A DNA stretch of 64,000 bases from Procambarus clarkii. Lineage: Eukaryota > Arthropoda > Malacostraca > Decapoda > Cambaridae. The position numbers and the translations under genes are program-made. Every line of letters starts with the position of its first letter. Position 1 is the stretch's first letter. The notes under the pieces are model-generated. The model had not been told where the DNA came from and made no database searches. It saw only the letters and a program-made list of their open reading frames with translations. The stretch spans positions 35,736,725-35,800,724 of the forward strand of contig NC_091158.1 in assembly GCF_040958095.1 (NCBI RefSeq). The letters run 5' to 3'. Below are positions 46,440-62,213 of this stretch, piece after piece.

Positions 46440-47060
46440 CCAATGGAATCATTGCTTCCCTGGACGTCGAATCCCTATTTACCAACGTCCCAGTCGACAC
46501 AACCATAGGAATGATACTGGACAAAGTATACTCTGACGAGAGCACCCCCATATTAGACATACCCAAGCCACACTTGAAGAGTCTTCTCGAGGCATGTACA
46601 AAGGAAGCCCCTTTTATCAGTCCACAAGGAGACATGTATTTACAAATAGACGGAGTAGCAATGAGCTCCCGGAGTGTTATTTGCTATTTTTTATATGGGA
46701 ACCATCGAAGACAGTCTTCAGTAGCAGACAAAAACCAACTGTATACTGCCGTTATGTAGATGACATCATAGTAAAAGACTCAGACGAACTAATTGATCTA
46801 AAAAGCCATCTAGAGAGAGAGAGTCAGTACTCCGATTTACACATGAAAATAGTGAAAATAACAGTCTGCTATTCTTGGATATACTAATAACAAAAACAGG
46901 AACCTTTTTAAGCCCCAACGTATATACTAAACTTACCAACATAGGATTATGCCTGAACGGTAAAAGTGAGTGCCCCAAAGATACAAAGCCAGTGTTCTCA
47001 ATGCTTATATTCGTCGAGCGCTCACCAACTGCACCGACTGGAGCAACGTGAGTAGAGAGT
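46440..47060 (+). pseudogene. PLE reverse transcriptase region (element C)
   Basis: Recognisable RT blocks in several frames: ASLDVESLFTNVPVD (block A), MYLQIDGVAM (block B) and YCRYVDDI (catalytic YVDD). The block spacing matches PLE fragment B at 32396. Decayed fossil. Confidence 0.8.
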
Positions 47061-47079
47061 TTGAAAAATAACACAAGTA

Positions 47080-47604
47080 TTGGTCAACAACGGATATAGC
47101 AACACGGAAATAAACGCTGCTATAAGAAGACACTTGGATCGATGGTATAATCCTGAACCTAGAACAGAAACCACAATACCTCCAATAAAATTATATTATA
47201 AATCAACCATGCACAGTAAAAATAATAAAGAAGAAAGAATAATGAAAGAGATAATCCGTAGAGGAGTAAAAAGCATTACTTCTAACCAAAACATAGTCAT
47301 GATCATATTCTACAGAAGCAAGAAGACTACCAACCTCCTTATCAAAAACAGCCCAAAGCCGACGGATAACCCTTTACATCAGTCAAACGTTATATACATG
47401 TACCCCTGCCCCCATGAAGGATGTAACCTTCAATCTAAGTACATAGGTATGACGTCGACCAAGCTGACGAGGCGTTTGACCTGTCATCTTCAATCCGGTG
47501 TCCCCAGAAATCACATGAGACAAGCCCATGACATCACCCCTAACAAAAAAATGTTAAATAAAAATACTTGTATAATAGACAAAACCCAAGATGTAAGACG
47601 ATGA
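47080..47604 (+). pseudogene. PLE linker and GIY-YIG endonuclease (element C)
   Basis: 174 residues. An N-terminal linker (TTIPPIKLYYKSTMHSKNNK) is followed by VIYMYPCPHEGC and SKYIGMTSTKLTRRL, the GIY-YIG nuclease with the cysteine pair, then HMRQAHD. Same domain as 28765-28370, diverged. Fossil. Confidence 0.85.
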
Positions 47605-47910
47605 CAATTTCTTGAAGCAATCTACATAAAAGTAGAACAAGCTACCATAAATACTCATATTACGAAACTATTCACTCTACTCACCATACCATGACCTGAA
47701 GGTCAAGATGCCAACATAGAAGACACTGCTCGACAAACAGCACCCACTTAGCTTGATTAATCTTTGTATGTACCCTATTTATCCTTACTTCTTTTCTCCT
47801 TCATGTCTACCCAATGTATACCCTTTGTTTACACCTAATCCCATTGTTCGATCCATTTGTATTCTCCTGACCTGCTATTAGTATAAAATATAATGTTCTG
47901 CACTGTAACA

Positions 47911-47949
47911 TCACTTGAGAATGAACCATGTAGGTTCGAAACGTCGTGG
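47911..47949 (+). ncRNA. Candidate hammerhead ribozyme, PLE C
   Basis: Helix I is UCAC (47911-47914) with GUGG (47946-47949). The core is UUGAGAA (consensus CUGANGA). After one extra U, helix II is GAACC/GGUUC with loop AUGUA. Then GAAA, a minimal helix III (A-U closing CG) and cleavage residue C at 47945. PLE-type hammerheads are known for very short helix III. It has the same U3/A8 change as the fold at 28178-28126 and lies 66 nt upstream of the PLE frame start. Unproven. Confidence 0.65.
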
Positions 47950-48014
47950 GATTTTATAATAAGTGTAATACGTTCTTCACTTATTCACTTCTTTTTGTTC
48001 ACCTTGAAAACAAT

Positions 48015-48340
<326 letters not shown>

Positions 48341-50331
48341 AAAAGCAATGCATGTGCGTTGCTAAGCCAAAGCAACCTTCCCTGTCTCCCAGTCCTCCCC
48401 ACCATTCCCCCCTCACCCGTCTCCTTGGCCTCCCAACCATTCCCCACTCCACCGTCCCCTCGTCCTCCGCACCAATCCCCATACCACCATCTCCTCTTCC
48501 TTCCCACCATGCCGCACTCCCCCTGTCCCTTTGCCCTACCCACCATTCTCCATTCCCCCATCCCCTCGTCCCCACCATCCTAAACTCCCCCGTCCCCTCG
48601 TCCTTCCCCACCATTACCCCCTCCATTGTCCCCTCGTCCTCCACATCATCTCTCACTTCCGTCCCCTCGTCATCCCCACCATTCCCCACTCCCTCGTCCG
48701 ATGCCTTCCCAAATGGTCTCATGTTCACATCAGAAAATTGGGAACATCAAGTGATGTGATGTTCCCATCACTGAAATATAAGAAAAACAGTTAAAAAATG
48801 AAATGAAAATATGAAAAAATATAAAAATAAACTATTCTCACGAAATGAACGGTCTGGTAAACAACACAGCTCAATTCCAATGCAATTCACACAAAATAAT
48901 TAAATCAAAACGAAAATAAATCAAAATCTAGTAAAATTTAATTTACCAATGCAATCAGAAACATTGAAATTGAATTGTAACATCTTTAGTATGGCATGTG
49001 TGTTGCTCTTACATGAAACAGATGGCGCTGTTTTTCAAGAAAAGCATAGTTTTACCTGTCACAGGAGTGGCATCTGTGGGAAAATCCTAGCAAGGTTTAA
49101 CTGTTTTTATTCTGTGAATATTCAATATTTACTTTATTTTTCTAATTACTTTAATATTATATTATTTTTATTTTATTATTTTTCTTAGTAAGTTAGTTAG
49201 TTAGCAGTAAGTGGACTGTATATATTCTGATTCAGCTTGCTAGAACTTATCACACACAATTGGAGGGACAATTTGTAGCTTAAACCAGTTTGAGGTGGAT
49301 CCTTCATAAACCACAAATTGTTTACCTAGTCTTTAATATATAAATTATAAATCATACCACATATGGTGGTCTAATCTACTATTATACTGCAGTAAAATAA
49401 ATTTACAACTACTAATACTATGTCTACAGTATGAACACAAAAGAGCCTAACTGCTACTGTTGGTGGGGCTGTGCTTATTGTAGCATCAAATGGGGGTGTG
49501 GCCCTGTGCCTCTGAGTGCCACGTAATGGCGGCTGTATGGAGGCCTACAAGGCTTGATGTACAGCAGGTAACTATTCTTATAATTATATTGGGAGACAGC
49601 TTCCTGCTTCACTAACCCCCCCTCACAATTACCTGTTTGAGATGTAAGGAATTAATAATGGTTTCCTAAACATATAAATACAGGAATGACATGGAATATG
49701 TGTGTGTGTAGAGCTGAGTAAACTCATTGAGTTTGGGGATTTAATCCCACGTCTTAACGATATTTCCTATAATAATAATGGGCAGTATTAAATGCAATAG
49801 AAATACCGAAAATTGTTCTTCCCTTTGTTCATGAGATATTCGGTTGGGCGGATCGTAGATGATCCTGTGTCGAAGCTCGGAGAAAGAACCTTTTGTCTTG
49901 TAAATTCGTCAGGGAGAGCTTTCTCACTGTTTACAAGTTGCTGTGTGTACGTGACGACGCTCAAGGGGAGATACGTCCTCAAGTGTTTGGTGCTTCTATT
50001 CATGTTTAAGGAATAGAGAGTTAAGGTATATTCCTGTTGTATTTAATTATATTCAGTCCTAGTGAACAATTTTTTATTAGATTTAAACACTAGACCGTTG
50101 TTTAAAAGAAATTAGAATTGATATAAATACGTGGCGTCGATGACGTCACGGAATCACTCATTCTCTTTTCCTTTATTTGGGTAACTTATGTTATTATGTG
50201 TGTCGGATTTCCGACAGCATCTGTACTTTTACTTACGAAATGAATGGTATGGTAAACAACACAGCTCAATTCCAACACAATGTCACACAAAATAATTCAC
50301 AAAAAAATTAAAATAAATTGAAATCTATGAA

Positions 50332-50362
<31 letters not shown>

Positions 50363-50400
50363 ATTTATATATATATATATATATATATATAAATTATAAA

Positions 50401-50480
<80 letters not shown>

Positions 50481-50483
<3 letters not shown>

Positions 50484-50615
50484 AACAAGCCTGAATGGTC
50501 CCCAGGCATACATGCAACATGCTCACACCCCAGAAATGACTCGAACCCATACTGCCAGGAGCACTATGCAACTGGTGTACAGGGCACCTTATCCACTCGA
50601 CCATCACGACCGGAC
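50481..50615 (-). mobile_element. tRNA-derived SINE, array 2 unit 2
   Basis: Identical to 686-820, abutting (TA)n 50338-50480. Confidence 0.85.
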
Positions 50616-52606
50616 AAAAGCAATGCATGTGCGTTGCTAAGCCAAAGCAACCTTCCCTGTCTCCCAGTCCTCCCCACCATTCCCCCCTCACCCGTCTCCT
50701 TGGCCTCCCAACCATTCCCCACTCCACCGTCCCCTCGTCCTCCGCACCAATCCCCATACCACCATCTCCTCTTCCTTCCCACCATGCCGCACTCCCCCTG
50801 TCCCTTTGCCCTACCCACCATTCTCCATTCCCCCATCCCCTCGTCCCCACCATCCTAAACTCCCCCGTCCCCTCGTCCTTCCCCACCATTACCCCCTCCA
50901 TTGTCCCCTCGTCCTCCACATCATCTCTCACTTCCGTCCCCTCGTCATCCCCACCATTCCCCACTCCCTCGTCCGATGCCTTCCCAAATGGTCTCATGTT
51001 CACATCAGAAAATTGGGAACATCAAGTGATGTGATGTTCCCATCACTGAAATATAAGAAAAACAGTTAAAAAATGAAATGAAAATATGAAAAAATATAAA
51101 AATAAACTATTCTCACGAAATGAACGGTCTGGTAAACAACACAGCTCAATTCCAATGCAATTCACACAAAATAATTAAATCAAAACGAAAATAAATCAAA
51201 ATCTAGTAAAATTTAATTTACCAATGCAATCAGAAACATTGAAATTGAATTGTAACATCTTTAGTATGGCATGTGTGTTGCTCTTACATGAAACAGATGG
51301 CGCTGTTTTTCAAGAAAAGCATAGTTTTACCTGTCACAGGAGTGGCATCTGTGGGAAAATCCTAGCAAGGTTTAACTGTTTTTATTCTGTGAATATTCAA
51401 TATTTACTTTATTTTTCTAATTACTTTAATATTATATTATTTTTATTTTATTATTTTTCTTAGTAAGTTAGTTAGTTAGCAGTAAGTGGACTGTATATAT
51501 TCTGATTCAGCTTGCTAGAACTTATCACACACAATTGGAGGGACAATTTGTAGCTTAAACCAGTTTGAGGTGGATCCTTCATAAACCACAAATTGTTTAC
51601 CTAGTCTTTAATATATAAATTATAAATCATACCACATATGGTGGTCTAATCTACTATTATACTGCAGTAAAATAAATTTACAACTACTAATACTATGTCT
51701 ACAGTATGAACACAAAAGAGCCTAACTGCTACTGTTGGTGGGGCTGTGCTTATTGTAGCATCAAATGGGGGTGTGGCCCTGTGCCTCTGAGTGCCACGTA
51801 ATGGCGGCTGTATGGAGGCCTACAAGGCTTGATGTACAGCAGGTAACTATTCTTATAATTATATTGGGAGACAGCTTCCTGCTTCACTAACCCCCCCTCA
51901 CAATTACCTGTTTGAGATGTAAGGAATTAATAATGGTTTCCTAAACATATAAATACAGGAATGACATGGAATATGTGTGTGTGTAGAGCTGAGTAAACTC
52001 ATTGAGTTTGGGGATTTAATCCCACGTCTTAACGATATTTCCTATAATAATAATGGGCAGTATTAAATGCAATAGAAATACCGAAAATTGTTCTTCCCTT
52101 TGTTCATGAGATATTCGGTTGGGCGGATCGTAGATGATCCTGTGTCGAAGCTCGGAGAAAGAACCTTTTGTCTTGTAAATTCGTCAGGGAGAGCTTTCTC
52201 ACTGTTTACAAGTTGCTGTGTGTACGTGACGACGCTCAAGGGGAGATACGTCCTCAAGTGTTTGGTGCTTCTATTCATGTTTAAGGAATAGAGAGTTAAG
52301 GTATATTCCTGTTGTATTTAATTATATTCAGTCCTAGTGAACAATTTTTTATTAGATTTAAACACTAGACCGTTGTTTAAAAGAAATTAGAATTGATATA
52401 AATACGTGGCGTCGATGACGTCACGGAATCACTCATTCTCTTTTCCTTTATTTGGGTAACTTATGTTATTATGTGTGTCGGATTTCCGACAGCATCTGTA
52501 CTTTTACTTACGAAATGAATGGTATGGTAAACAACACAGCTCAATTCCAACACAATGTCACACAAAATAATTCACAAAAAAATTAAAATAAATTGAAATC
52601 TATGAA

Positions 52607-52645
<39 letters not shown>

Positions 52646-52675
52646 ATATATATATATATATATATAAATTATAAA

Positions 52676-52771
<96 letters not shown>

Positions 52772-52774
<3 letters not shown>

Positions 52775-52906
52775 AACAAGCCTGAATGGTCCCCAGGCAT
52801 ACATGCAACATGCTCACACCCCAGAAATGACTCGAACCCATACTGCCAGGAGCACTATGCAACTGGTGTACAGGGCACCTTATCCACTCGACCATCACGA
52901 CCGGAC
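52772..52906 (-). mobile_element. tRNA-derived SINE, array 2 unit 3
   Basis: Identical to 686-820, abutting (TA)n 52612-52771. Confidence 0.85.
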
Positions 52907-54897
52907 AAAAGCAATGCATGTGCGTTGCTAAGCCAAAGCAACCTTCCCTGTCTCCCAGTCCTCCCCACCATTCCCCCCTCACCCGTCTCCTTGGCCTCCC
53001 AACCATTCCCCACTCCACCGTCCCCTCGTCCTCCGCACCAATCCCCATACCACCATCTCCTCTTCCTTCCCACCATGCCGCACTCCCCCTGTCCCTTTGC
53101 CCTACCCACCATTCTCCATTCCCCCATCCCCTCGTCCCCACCATCCTAAACTCCCCCGTCCCCTCGTCCTTCCCCACCATTACCCCCTCCATTGTCCCCT
53201 CGTCCTCCACATCATCTCTCACTTCCGTCCCCTCGTCATCCCCACCATTCCCCACTCCCTCGTCCGATGCCTTCCCAAATGGTCTCATGTTCACATCAGA
53301 AAATTGGGAACATCAAGTGATGTGATGTTCCCATCACTGAAATATAAGAAAAACAGTTAAAAAATGAAATGAAAATATGAAAAAATATAAAAATAAACTA
53401 TTCTCACGAAATGAACGGTCTGGTAAACAACACAGCTCAATTCCAATGCAATTCACACAAAATAATTAAATCAAAACGAAAATAAATCAAAATCTAGTAA
53501 AATTTAATTTACCAATGCAATCAGAAACATTGAAATTGAATTGTAACATCTTTAGTATGGCATGTGTGTTGCTCTTACATGAAACAGATGGCGCTGTTTT
53601 TCAAGAAAAGCATAGTTTTACCTGTCACAGGAGTGGCATCTGTGGGAAAATCCTAGCAAGGTTTAACTGTTTTTATTCTGTGAATATTCAATATTTACTT
53701 TATTTTTCTAATTACTTTAATATTATATTATTTTTATTTTATTATTTTTCTTAGTAAGTTAGTTAGTTAGCAGTAAGTGGACTGTATATATTCTGATTCA
53801 GCTTGCTAGAACTTATCACACACAATTGGAGGGACAATTTGTAGCTTAAACCAGTTTGAGGTGGATCCTTCATAAACCACAAATTGTTTACCTAGTCTTT
53901 AATATATAAATTATAAATCATACCACATATGGTGGTCTAATCTACTATTATACTGCAGTAAAATAAATTTACAACTACTAATACTATGTCTACAGTATGA
54001 ACACAAAAGAGCCTAACTGCTACTGTTGGTGGGGCTGTGCTTATTGTAGCATCAAATGGGGGTGTGGCCCTGTGCCTCTGAGTGCCACGTAATGGCGGCT
54101 GTATGGAGGCCTACAAGGCTTGATGTACAGCAGGTAACTATTCTTATAATTATATTGGGAGACAGCTTCCTGCTTCACTAACCCCCCCTCACAATTACCT
54201 GTTTGAGATGTAAGGAATTAATAATGGTTTCCTAAACATATAAATACAGGAATGACATGGAATATGTGTGTGTGTAGAGCTGAGTAAACTCATTGAGTTT
54301 GGGGATTTAATCCCACGTCTTAACGATATTTCCTATAATAATAATGGGCAGTATTAAATGCAATAGAAATACCGAAAATTGTTCTTCCCTTTGTTCATGA
54401 GATATTCGGTTGGGCGGATCGTAGATGATCCTGTGTCGAAGCTCGGAGAAAGAACCTTTTGTCTTGTAAATTCGTCAGGGAGAGCTTTCTCACTGTTTAC
54501 AAGTTGCTGTGTGTACGTGACGACGCTCAAGGGGAGATACGTCCTCAAGTGTTTGGTGCTTCTATTCATGTTTAAGGAATAGAGAGTTAAGGTATATTCC
54601 TGTTGTATTTAATTATATTCAGTCCTAGTGAACAATTTTTTATTAGATTTAAACACTAGACCGTTGTTTAAAAGAAATTAGAATTGATATAAATACGTGG
54701 CGTCGATGACGTCACGGAATCACTCATTCTCTTTTCCTTTATTTGGGTAACTTATGTTATTATGTGTGTCGGATTTCCGACAGCATCTGTACTTTTACTT
54801 ACGAAATGAATGGTATGGTAAACAACACAGCTCAATTCCAACACAATGTCACACAAAATAATTCACAAAAAAATTAAAATAAATTGAAATCTATGAA

Positions 54898-54940
<43 letters not shown>

Positions 54941-54968
54941 ATATATATATATATATATAAATTATAAA

Positions 54969-55046
<78 letters not shown>

Positions 55047-55049
<3 letters not shown>

Positions 55050-55181
55050 AACAAGCCTGAATGGTCCCCAGGCATACATGCAACATGCTCACACCCCAGA
55101 AATGACTCGAACCCATACTGCCAGGAGCACTATGCAACTGGTGTACAGGGCACCTTATCCACTCGACCATCACGACCGGAC
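55047..55181 (-). mobile_element. tRNA-derived SINE, array 2 unit 4
   Basis: Identical to 686-820, abutting (TA)n 54903-55046. Confidence 0.85.
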
Positions 55182-57177
55182 AAAAGCAATGCATGTGCGT
55201 TGCTAAGCCAAAGCAACCTTCCCTGTCTCCCAGTCCTCCCCACCATTCCCCCCTCACCCGTCTCCTTGGCCTCCCAACCATTCCCCACTCCACCGTCCCC
55301 TCGTCCTCCGCACCAATCCCCATACCACCATCTCCTCTTCCTTCCCACCATGCCGCACTCCCCCTGTCCCTTTGCCCTACCCACCATTCTCCATTCCCCC
55401 ATCCCCTCGTCCCCACCATCCTAAACTCCCCCGTCCCCTCGTCCTTCCCCACCATTACCCCCTCCATTGTCCCCTCGTCCTCCACATCATCTCTCACTTC
55501 CGTCCCCTCGTCATCCCCACCATTCCCCACTCCCTCGTCCGATGCCTTCCCAAATGGTCTCATGTTCACATCAGAAAATTGGGAACATCAAGTGATGTGA
55601 TGTTCCCATCACTGAAATATAAGAAAAACAGTTAAAAAATGAAATGAAAATATGAAAAAATATAAAAATAAACTATTCTCACGAAATGAACGGTCTGGTA
55701 AACAACACAGCTCAATTCCAATGCAATTCACACAAAATAATTAAATCAAAACGAAAATAAATCAAAATCTAGTAAAATTTAATTTACCAATGCAATCAGA
55801 AACATTGAAATTGAATTGTAACATCTTTAGTATGGCATGTGTGTTGCTCTTACATGAAACAGATGGCGCTGTTTTTCAAGAAAAGCATAGTTTTACCTGT
55901 CACAGGAGTGGCATCTGTGGGAAAATCCTAGCAAGGTTTAACTGTTTTTATTCTGTGAATATTCAATATTTACTTTATTTTTCTAATTACTTTAATATTA
56001 TATTATTTTTATTTTATTATTTTTCTTAGTAAGTTAGTTAGTTAGCAGTAAGTGGACTGTATATATTCTGATTCAGCTTGCTAGAACTTATCACACACAA
56101 TTGGAGGGACAATTTGTAGCTTAAACCAGTTTGAGGTGGATCCTTCATAAACCACAAATTGTTTACCTAGTCTTTAATATATAAATTATAAATCATACCA
56201 CATATGGTGGTCTAATCTACTATTATACTGCAGTAAAATAAATTTACAACTACTAATACTATGTCTACAGTATGAACACAAAAGAGCCTAACTGCTACTG
56301 TTGGTGGGGCTGTGCTTATTGTAGCATCAAATGGGGGTGTGGCCCTGTGCCTCTGAGTGCCACGTAATGGCGGCTGTATGGAGGCCTACAAGGCTTGATG
56401 TACAGCAGGTAACTATTCTTATAATTATATTGGGAGACAGCTTCCTGCTTCACTAACCCCCCCTCACAATTACCTGTTTGAGATGTAAGGAATTAATAAT
56501 GGTTTCCTAAACATATAAATACAGGAATGACATGGAATATGTGTGTGTGTAGAGCTGAGTAAACTCATTGAGTTTGGGGATTTAATCCCACGTCTTAACG
56601 ATATTTCCTATAATAATAATGGGCAGTATTAAATGCAATAGAAATACCGAAAATTGTTCTTCCCTTTGTTCATGAGATATTCGGTTGGGCGGATCGTAGA
56701 TGATCCTGTGTCGAAGCTCGGAGAAAGAACCTTTTGTCTTGTAAATTCGTCAGGGAGAGCTTTCTCACTGTTTACAAGTTGCTGTGTGTACGTGACGACG
56801 CTCAAGGGGAGATACGTCCTCAAGTGTTTGGTGCTTCTATTCATGTTTAAGGAATAGAGAGTTAAGGTATATTCCTGTTGTATTTAATTATATTCAGTCC
56901 TAGTGAACAATTTTTTATTAGATTTAAACACTAGACCGTTGTTTAAAAGAAATTAGAATTGATATAAATACGTGGCGTCGATGACGTCACGGAATCACTC
57001 ATTCTCTTTTCCTTTATGGGGGTAACTTATGTTATTGTGTGTGTCGGATTTCCGACAGCATCTGTACTTTTACTTACGAAATGAATGGTATGGTAAACAA
57101 CACAGCTCAATTCCAACACAATGTCACACAAAATAATTCACAAAAAAATTAAAATAAATTGAAATCTATGAAAATAA

Positions 57178-57786
<609 letters not shown>

Positions 57787-57790
57787 TATA

Positions 57791-58455
<665 letters not shown>

Positions 58456-59149
58456 TGTGACGGTAACGCGTTGGTGTTCGGCTGTTCAAAGCTAGGGGTA
58501 TGGCCTCGTCACATAGTATTAAAAAAAATAGAAAATCTGGAACTTCGTCTGTGGTAAGGTAAGGAGAAGACACACAAAACACAAGTAAATTTTAACAATG
58601 AAATTTTAATTATGTTAAATAAACAAAACATGAATAAAATGGACAAACAATTTCGTATAATAAAATCAATCAATCAAAATAATAAGAATAATTAAATGAC
58701 ACAATGAAAAGTTACGTTAAGACAAAATAACAAGATGTGCAATATACAAGTAAATGAAAGGTGCTGGAATATTGGCTTTAAGCTATCACCTCTCTTAGTA
58801 CACGTACGCCAAAGCTTACGTCTAGCAGGGAGAAGTGTTAACTGTGTGAAAGCACGGAATATTCTGTGGACTGAGGTCGTGGCGGCCCCAGACATCAAGT
58901 AGTATGGTGGGCGAGTGCAGTTGCAGCCAGACCGGCGACCAATCAGCGAGGAGCCGGCAGCAAGACGGGTAGTTTGGCGGTTTGAGTCTGAGCAGGTGTC
59001 CCTGGCTGCATACGTTTTGCGCTCTGGCAAACCTTGCTGGTGTTGTTGTCGTTGTTGGACATTTCCTCCATAGAAGTTTTATATAGATGAAACGACGTAT
59101 TTGTGGAGGGAAGAGCAGGCTCAATCTCATGAAGGAGATTATCGTCACA
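58456..59149 (-). repeat. 3' LTR, right Gypsy element
   Basis: Matches 9115-9808. Confidence 0.92.
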
Positions 59150-59304
59150 ACTCTCCCCCGAAGCCTGCGGTTCTGGAAGAAGTACGTCGTTATGGGGTGG
59201 AGTAATGGATGGAGTCGCTTCTACTTCATAAACTCTGGAGAGATCATGGGCTAAGATGTTGTCGGAATCTTGGTATAGCGTGTCTCCAGGTTGAATTTCT
59301 GCAG

Positions 59305-61971
59305 TTAGCAAGCCCATAGTAGAAGACGTTGAGATGGGAAGTGGGCGTGCTGCAGGAGGTGTAGGGTGGTGTGGTCCGTGTTGATGGTGGACCCAGCACT
59401 TTGAAGTGTGGAGTGAAGTGCTGGAGCTTCAGGATGATGAGGAGTAGCTCCTTGCCAATTGTTCCGTAGTTCCTTGTAGCAGTAGTCGCTGACAGGTGTA
59501 TTCTCCTCGCCTCGTTGCTGCATCACGACACCACCAACGTCGGTACCACTGGCGTCGACATGGAGGATGAAGGGCTTATCTGACGAGGTGAGAGTGGAAT
59601 TAGAATAGGGCAAAGGAGCACGATTATTATCCTGAAAGTATTTGGGAAGATCATTAAGGAATTCGGAATTAGAAAGCGCTGACTCCTTGTCAGTGCTTTC
59701 GGGAGGAGAAGCTGGGAAGGTCTCACTGTGGATGTAGGGTTCTGTGAAGGTAGAACAGTTAATCAGGACAGTGGGAGGAGTACCATTATATTGCTTCAGG
59801 AGGTTGACGTGGCACAGCTGGGTCTTCCGCCGCCTATCTGGAGTCTCTATTACGTAGTTGTTGTTATTCCTGCACTCTTTGATGCGGTAGGGTCCTGAAA
59901 ACCTGTTTTGTAAAGGTGAACCTGGGATAGGGAAGTATGCAAGGACGAAGTCTCCCGGCTTGAATTTTCTTACTTTGCTGGTCTGGTCGTAATGAGTCTT
60001 CATTCTCTCCTGGGCTTTCAATAGATTATCATGGGCAAAACGGTGGACTCTCTCTAGAATGTGTTGAAGGTTTTGAAGAAACTGGGGCACATTCTGATGC
60101 TCACTGAAGGTGGCATCTCGGAAAGAGTCTTTGAAAGCCTTAAGGGGACTACGGCACTTACGGCCGTAGAGCATCTCATAAGGAGATACTCCTAGGGACT
60201 CATTGGGGAGACTTCTGTAAATACACATTATAAGGTCAATCTGCTTATCCCAATCCTTCGAGGTTTCACTACAAAACTTTTTCAAGAGTGCTTTGATTGT
60301 CTGATGACTACGTTCAAGAGAACCCTGTGAAGCAGGATGATAGGGGCTGGACAATACCTGTTTGATGTTGAACTCCTCCAGTGTCCTTTTGAAGAGATCA
60401 CTGGTGAAGTTGGTACCACAGTCGCTCTGAATCTCCCTGGGAAATCTGTATTGAGTGAAGATCTTCAATAGATGTTTTATAACCGTAGCAGCCGTGATGT
60501 TCTTCACTGGAACTGCTATGGGAAATCTGGTGGTAGGACACAGGATGGTTAGGATGTAGGCGTTACCTGAACTGGTCCGAGGTAAAGGACCAACACAGTC
60601 TATTATGAGTCTGTGGAAAGGTTCCGCAGGCACCTGTATGGGAATCAGTGGCGCTCTGGGAATGGAGATGTTCGGTTTGCCTGCCATCTGACATGTATGA
60701 CACTGTTTTACGTACTGTTTGACGTTATTTACCATACATGGCCAGTAGTAGTCTTGACGAATTCCATGGTAAGTCTTGTTGAAGCCGTAGTGGGAGAGTG
60801 CTCCGTGGGCCAGGTGTAGAATAGTGGGCCGCAGGCTGGTAGGAATCACAAGTTGTTCGATGTTGGCCCAATCGTCCTCCTCCTTCAGTTTACTGGGTCT
60901 ATATTTGCGGTAGAGCAAGTCGTTCTCTAGGAAGAACCCAGGAATACTGTCGGGTTGAGTCTCAGCCTGGAAAAACAATGGTGTTAAAGTAAGATCTTCC
61001 CTCTGCAACTTACGGAACTCCAACTTGGTCAGATGCGGGGGGAGTTTCTGAGGGTCTTGAGGGACAGCGGTAGCAGTAGGGTCAGCTGGCTGTGGACGTG
61101 CGGCTTGTGCACGGGTGGTCACGAGAACCGGAGGAGAAACTTCATCACTCTCTTGAACCTCTGCTGAAACATACTCTAGAATAGGGTTACTTGGCACAGA
61201 GTTACACACCTGGGGTTTGTCCATGACGATCAGGTTGGTCGGTTGCAGGTCTTCTGCCAAGTCGTTGCCTAGGAGAAGTTGCACTCCAGGCATGGGAAAA
61301 GGCTTTTCACTGACGGCGACTTGGACTTCCCCGTTCACGTAGGGACAATCCAGGTGGACTCTGGCGAGAGGGTATGGAGTGGTAGCAGTGAGGTCAGTGA
61401 TGAAAACAGTTTCTCCGGTGCAGGTGATGTTGGGCACAGCCGACTTCAAGATGATCGATTGTAGAGCCGCTGTGTCCCTCAAGATCTTCAATTTGAAACG
61501 TCCCTCCGGATTTGAACCGTTGGCAGAGACAGTTCCAGTATACAGGTGGTTACTGAAAAGAGAAAGATCATTAACATTAACACCAACATTCATCACAGGC
61601 TTACCGGACTTAGGAGGAGTTGGTTTGGGTTTTTGTTGGTCAGTGGTTCCCTTGTATTGAGACTTACCACACTTGTCTATGGTATGTCCATAGAGTCTAC
61701 AATACTTGCAGTACAGTTGTGAACCAGCTTGATCGGGGCTCACTTTCTCGTAACTGTACCACGACTTCTTACTGGAGGATGGTTCGGGTGTCAGCCGGTG
61801 GATGAGGCTGTAAGTGTCAGCCGACTTAGCACACTTCAGGTAGTCGGTTTCTTCTTTATCTGCTAAGTAGAGGCGGACAGGAGGCGGCACACGTCTCAAG
61901 AATTCTTCAACAAGCATCAGGTTGACGAGTTCTGTAAAAGTAAAGACATGTGCTGCTTCCAGCCATTTCAT
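59305..61971 (-). pseudogene. Gag-Pol remnant, right copy
   Basis: 888 residues, the same protein sequence as 9964-12630: zinc knuckle, retropepsin-like stretch, integrase zinc and catalytic domains, GPY/F module and a short RNase H-like stretch. Same fossil state. Confidence 0.85.
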
Positions 61972-62213
61972 GAAATACCTCCGTTTCGTGTTAGCAAACT
62001 CTTACCTTGCTCTAAATAGTAATCCAGCAACAGGTTGTGTAGGTCATTTTTGTTGGCTTGGTAGGGAACTTCTAGTTGATACTCATGTGCAAGAGTTTGT
62101 AATTCAGTCTTCTTGGCGCGACTTAAAGTCCCTATTTCACCTGCTGGATTTGCACGGAAAGCTTGGAGACGAAACATGGTGAAATTAGCAAATAAAGGTA
62201 CACGAATATTCAA
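61968..62213 (-). pseudogene. Gag N-terminal piece, right copy
   Basis: Identical to 12627-12872. Confidence 0.6.
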
